Part shown: positions 37,414 to 46,747 of the stretch, piece after piece | Layout of the letters: each line of letters starts with the position of its first letter | Position numbering within the stretch: the first letter of the stretch is position 1 | NCBI GenBank assembly: GCA_018267365.1 | Contig: JAFDYQ010000010.1 | Coordinates: 62,001-126,000, forward strand | Source of the DNA: Bacteroidota bacterium | GTDB lineage: Bacteria; Bacteroidota; Bacteroidia; Chitinophagales; LD1 | Direction of reading: 5' to 3' | Length of the DNA stretch: 64,000 bases | Position numbers and translations under genes: made by a program | The notes under the pieces: generated by a model | Seen by the model: only the letters and a program-made list of their open reading frames with translations | Databases searched by the model: none | What the model was told of the DNA's origin: nothing

Positions 37414-37557
37414 ATGCGTACCATCTACCCAAAACTCATTACGACCCTCTTCTTTATACTGCTGGCAGCACTTATAGCCCGCTATTCGGGCGCTCCGGAG
37501 AGCGGCCATCCGCATCACCCTGCTACACAGCAGCTAGGTTATAATCCGGCCAGATAG
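37414..37557 (+). CDS. Small membrane protein, 47 aa
   Basis: ATG 37414 to TAG 37555-37557 encodes MRTIYPKLITTLFFILL... with one hydrophobic segment (about residues 8-23) preceded by basic residues, then a short tail rich in His and Pro (GHPHHPATQQLGY). It sits about 14 nt after a predicted transcription start of a consensus promoter and ends 66 bp before the histidine kinase ATG. A competing frame from ATG 37399 is of similar length but has no membrane segment. Function unknown; a link with the kinase is inferred from position only. Confidence 0.5.
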   Translation: MRTIYPKLITTLFFILLAALIARYSGAPESGHPHHPATQQLGYNPAR

Positions 37558-37623
37558 GCCATCGAAAAATACGTACAACCCAAACCTTGTGCAGATGTCT
37601 TTCGTATATGGTCATACCCCATT

Positions 37624-39033
37624 ATGCAAAAGACTTTATCCCTTATCAAAGACTTTTGGACATGCCTGACCTCTGTTGGTGCTGCTGATACGCTCGAAGC
37701 CAACGAGCGTAAGTATGTCCGATTTACCAATGTGATAGCCACGCTCACCGCGCTGGCAGTGTTTGTGTATATACCTGTCAGTATATGGCGGCAGCAGTAC
37801 CTGCTCGCAGCGCTGCAGGTGGTAGACATGCTCTTTGTACTGAGTGTGATCTGGCTAAACTGGCAGGGCTATACCAATGCCTCACGCTATACCTACCTGA
37901 TAGTGGTCAACGGCTTCGTGTATATCAACTCCTGCTTCATAGGCTATGAAAGCCATGTGCATGATTTCTTCTATATCTCTTATATCGTGCCCTTTTTGCT
38001 ATTCAGCGTGCGGGACTACCGCAATATCGTTTTTGGTGTAGTGGCGGCTATCGGAGCCTTCTTTATCTATAATCATACTTACCAGTACTTTACCGCCTAC
38101 AATCTGCCATCTGAGATGCAGCAGTCTATCTATGCTGTGAACCTGTGGATGAAGTTTGCGCTCTTTGGCCTGGCCATCTATATTCTCTCGTATTATAACT
38201 ATATGACCGAGACTCAGCTGTCTGACTCCAATCAGAAGCTACAGGCCCAAGCCGCGGAGCTGCAGCGGTCCAATAAAGATCTGGAGGATTTTGGCTCTAT
38301 CATCTCTCATGACCTGCGAGCCCCTGTACGAGGCATCAGTAGCTTTATGACGCTGCTGCGCCGCCGGTACGAAGGCCAGCTGGACAGAGAGGCACTGGAG
38401 TTTATAGAAATGGCGCAGGGTAGCGCCGAGCGTATGTCACGACAGATAGAGGATATGCTATCCTATAGCAAGGTAGCGCGCAACCTGCCTCCTGCCGGCT
38501 CTGTAGATCCCAACGCCATAGTGCGCATCATAGAGATGGAGCTGGGGGAGAAGTTTCGAGAGCGCAATGCACAGGTGATCGTACGCGAGGAACTGCCGCG
38601 CCTGCGTGAGGTACACCAGACCCTGATCCACCATATCTTCCAGAATCTGATAGCGAATGGTATCAAATTTAATACGAACGAGAATCCCCTCGTAGAGATC
38701 AGCCACAGTACAGAGGAAGATCACTATGTTTTTCGTATACAAGACAACGGCATCGGCATCGACACGCAGTACAGTGGCAAAGTCTTCCAGATGTTTAAGC
38801 GGCTACACACAGAGGAGCAGTTTGAAGGTACGGGTATAGGCCTGGCCATCTGCAAGAAGATCGTGAACCACTACGGCGGCGATATCTGGTTTGAGAGCCA
38901 GCCCGGGGCAGGTACGTCATTTTATTTCTCCCTGCCACGCAGACCGGCGCAGTCAGTGATCTACAGCATAGCGCGGCCTGCAGGTGCCGGTATACCTATG
39001 GCCGCACGTGCGCACTGTCAGTCTCAGACATAG
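37624..39033 (+). CDS. Membrane sensor histidine kinase
   Basis: A 469-aa protein with about six membrane helices in the first 200 residues, a coiled coil (about 202-222), then HisKA with phospho-acceptor His229 in SIISHDLRAPVRGISSF, and a HATPase_c domain: N box HHIFQNLIANGIKFN, G1 IQDNGIGID, F box VFQMFKRLH and G2 GTGIGLAICKK. The kinase core is close to bacteriophytochrome-type HisKA. The C-terminus has about 40 extra residues rich in Ala/Pro. No response regulator lies nearby, so it is an orphan kinase. Its end overlaps the broken minus-strand gene by 10 bp. Confidence 0.93.
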   Translation: MQKTLSLIKDFWTCLTSVGAADTLEANERKYVRFTNVIATLTALAVFVYIPVSIWRQQYLLAALQVVDMLFVLSVIWLNWQGYTNASRYTYLIVVNGFVYINSCFIGYESHVHDFFYISYIVPFLLFSVRDYRNIVFGVVAAIGAFFIYNHTYQYFTAYNLPSEMQQSIYAVNLWMKFALFGLAIYILSYYNYMTETQLSDSNQKLQAQAAELQRSNKDLEDFGSIISHDLRAPVRGISSFMTLLRRRYEGQLDREALEFIEMAQGSAERMSRQIEDMLSYSKVARNLPPAGSVDPNAIVRIIEMELGEKFRERNAQVIVREELPRLREVHQTLIHHIFQNLIANGIKFNTNENPLVEISHSTEEDHYVFRIQDNGIGIDTQYSGKVFQMFKRLHTEEQFEGTGIGLAICKKIVNHYGGDIWFESQPGAGTSFYFSLPRRPAQSVIYSIARPAGAGIPMAARAHCQSQT

Positions 39034-39596
39034 GCATATAGATCCGGTGCCAGCTCCATATACCTGCGCTGGGTAGGGCGTATAGAGCTATACTGCTGCG
39101 GATGTCGCCGCGCATCGCGGCGCAGGCTGGCAGCGATATAGTTGTCGCCCGGGCGTGGCGAGAAATCCTTTCCTTTTTTCTTTTCCTCCTCAGTAGCCGG
39201 CGGGGCCGTCTCATTGGCTACCTCGGGGCCCATCTGCGCCTCTGCCATCAGGTGGTCCGGCATCTCCATATCTTCCTCGCGGCGCGCGTAGCCGAAGTTG
39301 TGCTTTAGGATGAAAAAGCAGGCGGTCGGGTTGAGCTGTTTGGTCATGGCGGCACCCTCCAGCTTGACTATAAATACCTGCTCTATCTGGCAGATGCGGG
39401 CTATGACATCAGGGTTATGGGCCCATTTCCTTTTCCATTAATACCAGAGCTGACGATAGCAGTTGTTTTCCAGCAGAGCCTGGTTGAGCGTGTAGATGTT
39501 TTCTTTCTCTGCTGAGCTGAGGATGAGCGAGAGATGGATCAGGGTGGCTTTAAGCGGCCATTTGTCCGGCAGTGGTTTGTCTTCCAAAGGTCTCAT
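39024..39596 (-). pseudogene. Gene interrupted by a single in-frame stop, resembling a phage-type small terminase/DNA-packaging protein
   Basis: From ATG 39596 one reading frame runs to the stop at 39024, broken only by TAA at 39438-39440. Before it the protein reads MRPLEDKPLPDKWPLKATL ... NNCYRQLWY; directly after, in the same frame, WKRKWAHNPDVIARICQIEQ and EGAAMTKQLNPTACFFILKHNFGY, then an acidic/basic tail. NPTACFFILKHNFGY recalls the NPTaaiFaLKN-fGy motif near the end of small terminase-like proteins, which occur singly in Bacteroidota genomes. Both pieces show up as open frames of about 100 codons, and 29 codons between them are open but lack a start. Either a decayed gene, a stop codon that is read through, or a sequencing error. 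Confidence 0.55.
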
Positions 39597-39743
39597 GTGA
39601 TTGATTTTGGGGTGATGAAATATGTACTGCAAATATCGCTTATGTGGTGTTTCTATTTTGGCGGAAATACTCACAAAAATCTGCGATCTGGTCAGAAAGG
39701 GTTGATGTTGTGATGGTTGTGGGGGCGGATGGAAATTGTTCAC

Positions 39744-40037
39744 AAAGGCCGTTCACCCAAACCCTCCGCCGCGGCGGACAAGTTCTCCGAAGGAAAAAGC
39801 TTTAATCCAGCTTGTGTCGCCGCCTTACCTCACCCTGCCCTCCGCTAAAATATGAGAGGAGTATCAGCCGTTTTGGGTACCGTCTCAAGAATTGTTTTTG
39901 AACCGAGAGTGGGGTTAATGTGTTGATTATTAGTTAGTTGATAAATTAAATTAAAGTGTCTTATTATAACAACAATAGGGTGTCGGGCGTTGTTGAAATG
40001 TGATGACTGTATAAGGGGGTGAGAGGTATAGTTAGGT
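39744..40037. other. Intergenic stretch without a gene
   Basis: No convincing reading frame on either strand. It holds a GC-rich palindrome (39764-39785) and an AT-rich run (about 39915-39985). The promoter of the first LysM gene lies at its right edge. Confidence 0.6.
39764..39785. repeat. Small GC palindrome, copy 1
   Basis: CTCCGCCGCGGCGGACAAGT and two more bases; the core TCCGCCGCGGCGGA is a perfect palindrome. 20 of 22 bases match a copy at 47450-47471 that sits inside a larger repeat. Confidence 0.7.
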
Positions 40038-40045
40038 TACCTTTG
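40038..40045 (+). promoter_or_regulatory. Probable -7 box of the first LysM gene
   Basis: TACCTTTG followed by G, 22 nt before ATG 40068; fits TAnnTTTG, without a TTG at -33. Confidence 0.5.
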
Positions 40046-40067
40046 GAGGCTGATAGATAAATTAAAG

Positions 40068-41204
40068 ATGAAGAAGATAGTATTGTCGATATGGATGGGA
40101 TGTGCGGTGCTGACGATGTACGCGCAGGGGACTACGCACAAGATAGCAAAGGGAGAGACGCTATATGCTATAGCCAAGAAGTACCACGTGACAGTGGTAG
40201 CACTGGAGAAGGCGAACGGCCTGACAGGGGAAAGCAAGCTAAAGCTGGGCCAAGTGCTGACTATACCGGGCGCTGCGCCTGCTATACCGAAGACGGCAGG
40301 GACCAAGCCTGCAGAAAAACCTAAGGCACCCGTGGCTGGCAAACCCGCTAGTGCCGCAGTAAAGCCAGGTACTGAGAAGCCTAAGACAGCTACGACTGCT
40401 GAGCCTGATGCCAAAGAAACCGGAGTGCATGTGGTAAAGAAGGGGGAATCTCTCTACTCTCTCGCGCGCGTGTATGGGGTGACAGTAAAAAATCTGCGCG
40501 AGGCTAATGGCCTGGCTGAAGATGCCGGTGTGAAAATAGGGCAGCGCCTGACGATACCATCTAAGAATCCTGAGGCGGCGTATAAACATGCCGACAGCAA
40601 GCCTGCTGCGACTGAGCCTAACAAAAGCTCTACGTCTACGGGGCACGAGTATCTGAGCAGCCACGATATGCCTGTGCGTGATAAGCCAAAAGCTGTGGAG
40701 AAAAATGAAGAAGAGATCAAAATAGTAGAATCTCCTACTCCGGTGAGAGTATCTGATGAAAAACCTACCGCCCCTCCGGTGACAGACCAACCTAAGGAAG
40801 TGGTAAAAAAGGAAGCAGTAAAGGAAGAGATAATGCCTCCTGCCAAACCTGCGGAGACTATGCTAAACAGCGATGTAGCCCCGGCTGACTATGCGACTGT
40901 GTATGACGGATATGCCACTAAAGGAAGGCGTAAGGTGGTGTATCGCGGTATAGGGGGATTTCTAAAGAGCGAGAATCCGGGCAATCAATACCTGGCACTG
41001 TACAACTATGCTGATATGGGCTCTATACTAAAGGTGACCAACCTGATGAGTAAACAGGCCATCTATGTGAAAGTAATAGGTAAGGTGCCTCAGGCAGACG
41101 TGCAGAGTGATATCATACTCAAGCTAAGCAGTGAGGCTGCAGGCCAGCTGAAGGTGAATGAAGACAAGTTTCTCGTAGAGGTATCGAGCTATATTCTACC
41201 CTGA
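40068..41204 (+). CDS. LysM-domain exported protein with RlpA-like C-terminal domain, paralogue 1
   Basis: A 378-aa envelope protein: signal peptide (to about residue 20, MYAQG), LysM 1 (THKIAKGETLYAIAKKYHVTV), a Lys/Pro/Ala linker, LysM 2 (VHVVKKGESLYSLARVYGVTV), a long charged Pro-rich linker, and a C-terminal domain of about 105 residues (YATVYDGYATKGRRKVVYRG ... SIILKVTNLMSKQAIYVKVIGKVP-like) that resembles the double-psi beta-barrel of RlpA. LysM domains bind peptidoglycan, so it is likely periplasmic. A second gene of the same plan follows 79 bp downstream, evidence of a tandem duplication. Confidence 0.88.
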   Translation: MKKIVLSIWMGCAVLTMYAQGTTHKIAKGETLYAIAKKYHVTVVALEKANGLTGESKLKLGQVLTIPGAAPAIPKTAGTKPAEKPKAPVAGKPASAAVKPGTEKPKTATTAEPDAKETGVHVVKKGESLYSLARVYGVTVKNLREANGLAEDAGVKIGQRLTIPSKNPEAAYKHADSKPAATEPNKSSTSTGHEYLSSHDMPVRDKPKAVEKNEEEIKIVESPTPVRVSDEKPTAPPVTDQPKEVVKKEAVKEEIMPPAKPAETMLNSDVAPADYATVYDGYATKGRRKVVYRGIGGFLKSENPGNQYLALYNYADMGSILKVTNLMSKQAIYVKVIGKVPQADVQSDIILKLSSEAAGQLKVNEDKFLVEVSSYILP

Positions 41205-41283
41205 TAGCGTAACCAATCTGATTGAATATCGTATGTAGCGGCAGGAGACGGTGTATCCGCATCCTGTACAAAACTCGATAGTC

Positions 41284-42339
41284 ATGAAGATCGCTACCCT
41301 CTTTTTCTTTTTAGGTATATCTGCAGCGGCCATCTGTGCCGCACCGGATGCTAACTACGCCTGGCATACAGTGCAGAAAGGAGAGACTATGTACTCCATA
41401 TCCCGTATGTATGGTATCAAACCCGCCGAGCTGGCCGCATACAATGATGCGGTAGGTGCGTCTATGTCGATCAAAGTAGGTCAGAAGCTACGTGTACCTG
41501 CCTCTGCTGATGAGAAGGCTGAAGCTCCGGTGCCTGCACCGGTGAAGCCTGCGCAAAAGCCGGTAGCAATATCTGAAGCGGCTACCAGCAGCCCAGCCAC
41601 AGGAGATATAGTACACGTAGTGAGAAAAGGAGAAACCTTCTACAGCGTGGCACGCCTCTATGAGGTAGACCGAAACGATCTGCAAATGTGGAATGAGCTG
41701 GAAGACCTCAATCTGAAACTAGGCCAGAAACTGGTAATACACCGCAGCGAACACGAGCGTATGGTCAAGAGACCGGAGCCGGTGAAGGAGAACGCGCCTG
41801 CTGCCAATGCTCCGGCGCATGATGATGAAGTGGCTCAAAAAACACCATACCTCAACATCATACCTACTGTGAAAGAGCCTAACGTCTCTACTAACTCCGG
41901 AGATGCGACGGCCTCGTCTATATCTGTGGGGCTAGCCAGCAGCAAGACCGTAAAATCATGGAAGACCGAGAGCGCCACTGACCGGATGGAAAATGCCAGA
42001 GCCAGTACAAGGCCAGCGTATGATGCCGCCAGCGAGTATGAGTCTGTCTACTATCAGAGCGTGTACTCGGGCCTAGCCAAAAGGTCTGAGCGGGGAGTGG
42101 CCAAACTGACACAAGATAATAACCAGGCCTACATAGCCTACTACAATAATGCCGCAGTGGGTACTATCCTAAAGCTGACCAATGCCGACAACGGCAAGAG
42201 TACCTATGCAGTGGTGGTGGGTAGGGTGCCTGATATAGACACCGGCGCCTATATGGTGAAACTGAGCGACCGTGTGGCCCGTACGCTTAGTCTGAAGGAT
42301 TACAATAGTGTGGAGCTGGTGTGCTATACCGGCAACTAA
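41284..42339 (+). CDS. LysM-domain exported protein with RlpA-like C-terminal domain, paralogue 2
   Basis: A 351-aa protein with the same plan as the upstream gene: signal peptide MKIATLFFFLGISAAAICA, LysM 1 (WHTVQKGETMYSISRMYGIK), LysM 2 (VHVVRKGETFYSVARLYEV), a linker, and the C-terminal domain YESVYYQSVYSGLAKRSERG ... GTILKLTNADNGKSTYAVVVGRVP. ATG 41284 begins a clean signal peptide, whereas the in-frame ATG at 41251 would put 11 polar residues in front. The C-terminal domain aligns by eye with paralogue 1 while the linkers differ in length and sequence. A terminator follows. Confidence 0.88.
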   Translation: MKIATLFFFLGISAAAICAAPDANYAWHTVQKGETMYSISRMYGIKPAELAAYNDAVGASMSIKVGQKLRVPASADEKAEAPVPAPVKPAQKPVAISEAATSSPATGDIVHVVRKGETFYSVARLYEVDRNDLQMWNELEDLNLKLGQKLVIHRSEHERMVKRPEPVKENAPAANAPAHDDEVAQKTPYLNIIPTVKEPNVSTNSGDATASSISVGLASSKTVKSWKTESATDRMENARASTRPAYDAASEYESVYYQSVYSGLAKRSERGVAKLTQDNNQAYIAYYNNAAVGTILKLTNADNGKSTYAVVVGRVPDIDTGAYMVKLSDRVARTLSLKDYNSVELVCYTGN

Positions 42340-42362
42340 CCTATCCACCATTAATATAAATG

Positions 42363-42390
42363 GCCCTGTGTTTTTGCGCAGGGCTTTTTT
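42363..42390 (+). terminator. Rho-independent terminator after the LysM pair
   Basis: GCCCTGTG (42363-42370), loop tttttg, CGCAGGGC (42377-42384, one G-T pair), then TTTTTT, 23 bp after the stop. Confidence 0.88.
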
Positions 42391-42466
42391 GATTGCAGGG
42401 ATGGACGGTAGTATCAGCAGAGCATAGGACAGATATTTTATATCGCAGGCTTAAGCATTTTAGGGC

Positions 42467-42474
42467 TATATTTG
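42467..42474 (+). promoter_or_regulatory. Probable -7 box of the ccmF operon
   Basis: TATATTTG followed by C, 34 nt before ATG 42509, fits TAnnTTTG. No TTG at -33. Confidence 0.5.
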
Positions 42475-42508
42475 CCCGGCTCTGCCAGATAGTGCGGAGG
42501 GTCTATAT

Positions 42509-45010
42509 ATGAGTTTTTTAGAAGATCGTTTTGGTGCGCATGGATTCGTAGGTGAGCACCTGTGGCTGGGCCACCTGGGCCACTTTTTTCTGGTGGTCAG
42601 CTTTATAGCCTCCCTTCTGGCTTTTGTAGCTTATGCGGCAGCAGAGTTCACCAAGCCTCATGCTGATAAGGCATCCTGGCGTACCATAGGTCGCTGGGCT
42701 TTCTCCATACATGGCGTATCGGTGCTGGGTGTGTTTGTCATGCTCTTTGTCATGATCCTCAATCACTGGTTTGAGTATCACTACGCCTGGCGGCATTCGT
42801 CTACCGAGCTGCCTATGAAGTACATCATCTCCAGCTTCTGGGAGGGTCAGGAGGGTAGTTTTTTGCTGTGGCAGTTCTGGATAGTGATACTGGGCTGGAT
42901 AGGCATGCGCACCTGGCGCGACTGGGAGAGCCCTGTGATGGCAGTGACCGCTATCACGCAGACCTTTCTGGGATCTATGGTGCTCGGCATCACGATACTG
43001 GGCTACAAAATCGGTAGTAATCCTTTTATGCTGCTCCGCAATGAGATGGCTCAGGCACCGATATTCCAGCGGCCGGAGTACCTCAACTTTATACAAGATG
43101 GCAATGGCCTGAATCCCCTGCTGCAAAACTACTGGATGACCATACACCCGCCGGTGCTGTTTTGCGGTTTTGCGTCTGCGCTTTTCCCCTTTGCCTTTGT
43201 CATAGCTGCTCTGATCCGTAAGGACTACAACGGCTGGATAAAACCCGCACTGCCATGGGCCCTCTTTAATGTGGCTATTCTCGGCACCGGCATCCTGATG
43301 GGCGGTGCGTGGGCATATGAGTCGCTGAGTTTTGGTGGCTTCTGGGCATGGGACCCGGTAGAGAATATGTCATTCGTGCCGTGGCTGCTGATAGTGGCGG
43401 GCGTACACATGCATGTAGTGTACAAATATACCAAACACAGCCTTTTCTCGACTTTCCTGTTTTATATCCTGGGATTTGTGGCGGTACTCTACTCTACCTT
43501 CCTGACGCGCAGCGGGGTACTGGGCGATACATCGGTGCACGCCTTCACTGATCTCGGTATGACAGGTCAGCTGCTCATTTATCTTTTTGTATTTCTGATA
43601 CCGGCGCTGATATTACTGTTTGTACGCGTGCCGTCTATGCCATCTCAGGAGAAAGAGGAAGAGCTTCTGTCACGTGAGTTTTGGATGTTCATCGGGTCGT
43701 TGGTGCTCATCTTCTCCGCTATGCAGCAGACCTTTACTACCTCCATCCCTGTATGGAACCTCCTGCTGACTAATCTCTTTCATGCGGCGGACAAGAGTAA
43801 AATAGCACCGCCTGCAGATGCTGTAGCGCACTACAATAGCATACAGATCTGGCTGGCAATACTGGTAGCCACTGGTACGGCAATCATCCAGTACCTGGCG
43901 TACAAATCTGCCAAAGCGCCATCTGTGATCCGCTGGGCATGGTACATGCTGGCGGCCTCTCTGGTAGTGACGATAGGGGTCTGCTACGGTATGCAGATAG
44001 ACTTTATCATAGAGATGTCTATCCGTGAGCATTCTTTCAAGTTTATCTCGCCTTATTTCCTGATACTGTGGACTGCTATGTATGCCATACTGGCCAATGC
44101 AGCTTATGCGCTCGTTGTACTGAAGAAGAATGCCAGGCTATGGGGCGGTGCCGTGACGCACTTTGGGTTTGGGGTCTTTCTGGTAGGTGTGCTGATATCA
44201 CAGTATAAGAAGGAAGTGATCTCGCTGAATACAGCCGGCGTCAACTTTGGCAAGGAATTTAAAGCGCAGGAGACAGCTGAGAATATGCTCCTGATGCGCG
44301 ACTCGGTGTACAAGATGGGCGGCTATGAGATCAGCTATCGCGGTCTGAAAGTAGAGAAACCAAACAACCTGTACGAGGTGGACTACATCCGCCGTGGCAA
44401 GGATGGAACAGTGGATGAGCAGTTTTCACTCTTCCCAAATGCACAGATCAACCCAAAGATGGGCATGGTGGCCAATCCTGATACTAAGCACTACCTGAGC
44501 AAGGATGTCTTTACACACGTATCATCCGTGCCGGATAACTCTAAGCTGAAAGAGAAGACAAACAACTTTGAGTTGGGGGTGGGAGATACTTTTTTTACCA
44601 AGAAGAACTTTGTCGTCTTTAAGGCGCTGGATAATAAGCCGACACTACCGGCTGGTGTAGACAAGAATAACAAACTGGTGGTGGGCGCCAGGCTCGACAT
44701 CAAATCTCTGGATGGCAATGTGATGGAGGCTGAACCCGTGTATATCATCAATATGGCTGATAACACAACCGCCTCGGAGCCATTTGAAAATGAACAACTG
44801 GGCATGAGCATCTCTATAGGCCGCATCAATCCTGATACCAAGAAGTTCACCTTTGTGGTGAATGAGAAAGAACTCGCCACAGACTTTATCATCATGAAGG
44901 CGATCGTATTCCCGGGTATCAAGCTGGTGTGGATAGGCGGTATCATCACCTTCCTCGGTGTGCTGCTCAGTATGTACCGCCGCATGGGGGAAAATAAGCA
45001 CAAGGCATAA
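42509..45010 (+). CDS. ccmF: CcmF/CcsA-type cytochrome c haem lyase
   Basis: Inner-membrane protein that hands haem to apocytochrome c. The 833-aa protein has about 14 helices and the tryptophan-rich WWD haem motif AYESLSFGGFWAWDPVENMSF (about residues 269-289) plus the CcmF-type N-terminal region SFWEGQEGSFLLWQFW and WMTIHPPVLFCGFA. After the last helix block there is a large soluble domain (about residues 585-790), then a final helix, as in CcmF. It heads a tight cluster with the DUF2520 and prenyltransferase genes. At least one c-type cytochrome is in this window. Confidence 0.93.
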   Translation: MSFLEDRFGAHGFVGEHLWLGHLGHFFLVVSFIASLLAFVAYAAAEFTKPHADKASWRTIGRWAFSIHGVSVLGVFVMLFVMILNHWFEYHYAWRHSSTELPMKYIISSFWEGQEGSFLLWQFWIVILGWIGMRTWRDWESPVMAVTAITQTFLGSMVLGITILGYKIGSNPFMLLRNEMAQAPIFQRPEYLNFIQDGNGLNPLLQNYWMTIHPPVLFCGFASALFPFAFVIAALIRKDYNGWIKPALPWALFNVAILGTGILMGGAWAYESLSFGGFWAWDPVENMSFVPWLLIVAGVHMHVVYKYTKHSLFSTFLFYILGFVAVLYSTFLTRSGVLGDTSVHAFTDLGMTGQLLIYLFVFLIPALILLFVRVPSMPSQEKEEELLSREFWMFIGSLVLIFSAMQQTFTTSIPVWNLLLTNLFHAADKSKIAPPADAVAHYNSIQIWLAILVATGTAIIQYLAYKSAKAPSVIRWAWYMLAASLVVTIGVCYGMQIDFIIEMSIREHSFKFISPYFLILWTAMYAILANAAYALVVLKKNARLWGGAVTHFGFGVFLVGVLISQYKKEVISLNTAGVNFGKEFKAQETAENMLLMRDSVYKMGGYEISYRGLKVEKPNNLYEVDYIRRGKDGTVDEQFSLFPNAQINPKMGMVANPDTKHYLSKDVFTHVSSVPDNSKLKEKTNNFELGVGDTFFTKKNFVVFKALDNKPTLPAGVDKNNKLVVGARLDIKSLDGNVMEAEPVYIINMADNTTASEPFENEQLGMSISIGRINPDTKKFTFVVNEKELATDFIIMKAIVFPGIKLVWIGGIITFLGVLLSMYRRMGENKHKA

Positions 45011-45011
45011 C

Positions 45012-45782
45012 ATGGCAGCTATCACGCTGATAGGATCCGGCAATGCTGCTACAGCGCTGGGACGCGCCCTGCACAAGGCGGGCCATCAGATAGTGCAGGT
45101 GTGGAGCCGCTCGGAGGCCCATGCAGCGCAACTGGCCAAAGAGCTGAATGCCGCTCCTACAGCAGACCTGCAAAATATCAATGGCAATGCTGATATCTAT
45201 ATCCTCTCAGTGAAAGATGATGCGATAGAGGCGACCGCCAAGGCACTACCGGTGAGTGGCAAGATACTCGCGCATACCTCGGGGATCAAGTCAAAGGACC
45301 TGCTGCACTCGTCAGGTCGCTATGGCATCTTTTATCCTTTTGTATCTATGACCAGAGATGCGGAGACGGACTTTCATACAGCGCTGCTGATGGTGGAGGG
45401 CAATAATGAAGAGACGCTGAAAACACTCGCAGCATTAGCTCAAACCATATCAGACAGGGTAAGGCAAGTAGAAGAACGCGACCGACAGTCGCTGCATCTC
45501 GCGGCGGTCTTTGCCAATAACTTTACCAACTATCTCTATACCGTATCGGAGCAGCTACTCGCGGAGAGTGGATTGTCTTTTGATGAACTGCGGCCACTGA
45601 TCGCTGCGCACGTGCAGCGTGTGATGGAGCAATCTCCGGGGCAGCTGCAAACAGGCCCTGCCATACGCCGCGACCATTCTACTATTGATGTGCACCTCGA
45701 TCTTTTGAGCAAGCATCAAAACCTGAAAGAATTATATTCGCTATTGACATCCTCTATACAGGATATCTACCCGACCACATGA
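45012..45782 (+). CDS. Rossmann-fold/DUF2520 protein
   Basis: A 256-aa soluble protein with an NADP-type Rossmann start (AAITLIGSGNAATALGRALHKAG), the typical VKDDAIEATA and LAHTSGIKSKDLL, and a helical C-terminal DUF2520 domain (LAAVFANNFTNYLYTVSEQLL, then TGPAIRRDHSTIDVHLDLL). It resembles the ketopantoate/pyrroline reductase superfamily; substrate unknown. It starts 1 bp after the ccmF stop and its own stop overlaps the next start by 4 bp (ATGA), so translational coupling is likely. The in-frame ATG at 44958 is rejected because it lies inside ccmF. Confidence 0.9.
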   Translation: MAAITLIGSGNAATALGRALHKAGHQIVQVWSRSEAHAAQLAKELNAAPTADLQNINGNADIYILSVKDDAIEATAKALPVSGKILAHTSGIKSKDLLHSSGRYGIFYPFVSMTRDAETDFHTALLMVEGNNEETLKTLAALAQTISDRVRQVEERDRQSLHLAAVFANNFTNYLYTVSEQLLAESGLSFDELRPLIAAHVQRVMEQSPGQLQTGPAIRRDHSTIDVHLDLLSKHQNLKELYSLLTSSIQDIYPTT

Positions 45783-46738
45783 TCAAACAGATATACACCA
45801 TACTGAGATTGACACGCTGGGTCAATCTGGTGATCATCGCGCTGAGCATGGTGCTCTTCCAATACTGCGTGATACGCACATATCTCTATGCTGCAGATGT
45901 TCCGCTGACTATGTCAGGGCCGTATTTTGCACTACTGGTACTGGCTGTGGTACTGATCGCTGCCGGAGGCAATGTGGTGAATGACTACCTGGACTACGAG
46001 CAGGATGCGGAGCACCGTCCGGACCGCGTGATCATAGGTAAGGACATCTCGCAGGATGCGGCATTTAACCTCCAGCTGGGGCTGAATGTGACGGGAGTTC
46101 TCATCGGTTTCTTCCTCGCGTGGCGCTTTGATCACTTTAGGTTGGGTTATATTTTTATCACAGCCGTGGCTATGCTATGGCTTTATTCGCAGACGCTGAA
46201 GAGGTATTTCCTGATAGGTAATGTACTGATCGCGGCGCTATCGGCCATCGTGTTTGTGATGCCTGTGCTATTTGAGCCGCATGTGTCAGAGTATTTTCAG
46301 ACGGACTATCAGGAGATGGCTGCACATAGCATCCATGTGCAGCTGAAGTTGTATTGCTTCTTTGCTTTTATGGTATCTCTGATGCGTGAGATCATCAAAG
46401 ATGCAGAGGACCGTGGGGCTGATGCTGCTTATAGTATGAATACCCTTCCTGTGGTCCTGCCTGTGTGGGCCGTGAATACCGTGGTGGTGCTGCTAATGCT
46501 GATAGTAGCAGGGGTGATAGGATATGTGGAGATATTCTTCTGGCAGCATGGACTGAAGAAGCACTTCTGGTTCTCTATCTTCTTCTTACAGTTTCCGCTG
46601 GTCACAAATATGTTCACTGTAATCCCGGCTAAGAATAGTAAAGACTATCACAACATAAGTGTGCTGCTGAAGCTGCTGATGTTCTTTGGGCTGCTGTCCA
46701 TGCCGGTGTATTATTTGTTTATCACCGTGTGGAAGTAA
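45779..46738 (+). CDS. UbiA-superfamily prenyltransferase
   Basis: A 319-aa membrane enzyme with about eight helices. Two aspartate motifs mark it: NVVNDYLDYEQD (about residues 65-76, the first NDxxD) and REIIKDAEDRGAD (about 203-215). UbiA-type enzymes join a prenyl chain to an aromatic or glycerol phosphate acceptor; Bacteroidota members of this form are often labelled geranylgeranylglycerol-phosphate geranylgeranyltransferase-like. The acceptor cannot be read from the sequence. It overlaps the DUF2520 gene by 4 bp and is followed by a heptamer array and maf. Confidence 0.88.
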   Translation: MIKQIYTILRLTRWVNLVIIALSMVLFQYCVIRTYLYAADVPLTMSGPYFALLVLAVVLIAAGGNVVNDYLDYEQDAEHRPDRVIIGKDISQDAAFNLQLGLNVTGVLIGFFLAWRFDHFRLGYIFITAVAMLWLYSQTLKRYFLIGNVLIAALSAIVFVMPVLFEPHVSEYFQTDYQEMAAHSIHVQLKLYCFFAFMVSLMREIIKDAEDRGADAAYSMNTLPVVLPVWAVNTVVVLLMLIVAGVIGYVEIFFWQHGLKKHFWFSIFFLQFPLVTNMFTVIPAKNSKDYHNISVLLKLLMFFGLLSMPVYYLFITVWK

Positions 46739-46747
46739 CAAGTGAGG

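Noticed and set aside
39438..39440. TAA in the split gene as a selenocysteine or pyrrolysine-type recoded codon
   Set aside because: Those use TGA and TAG; no recoding signal is seen, so decay, rare read-through or error is more likely.
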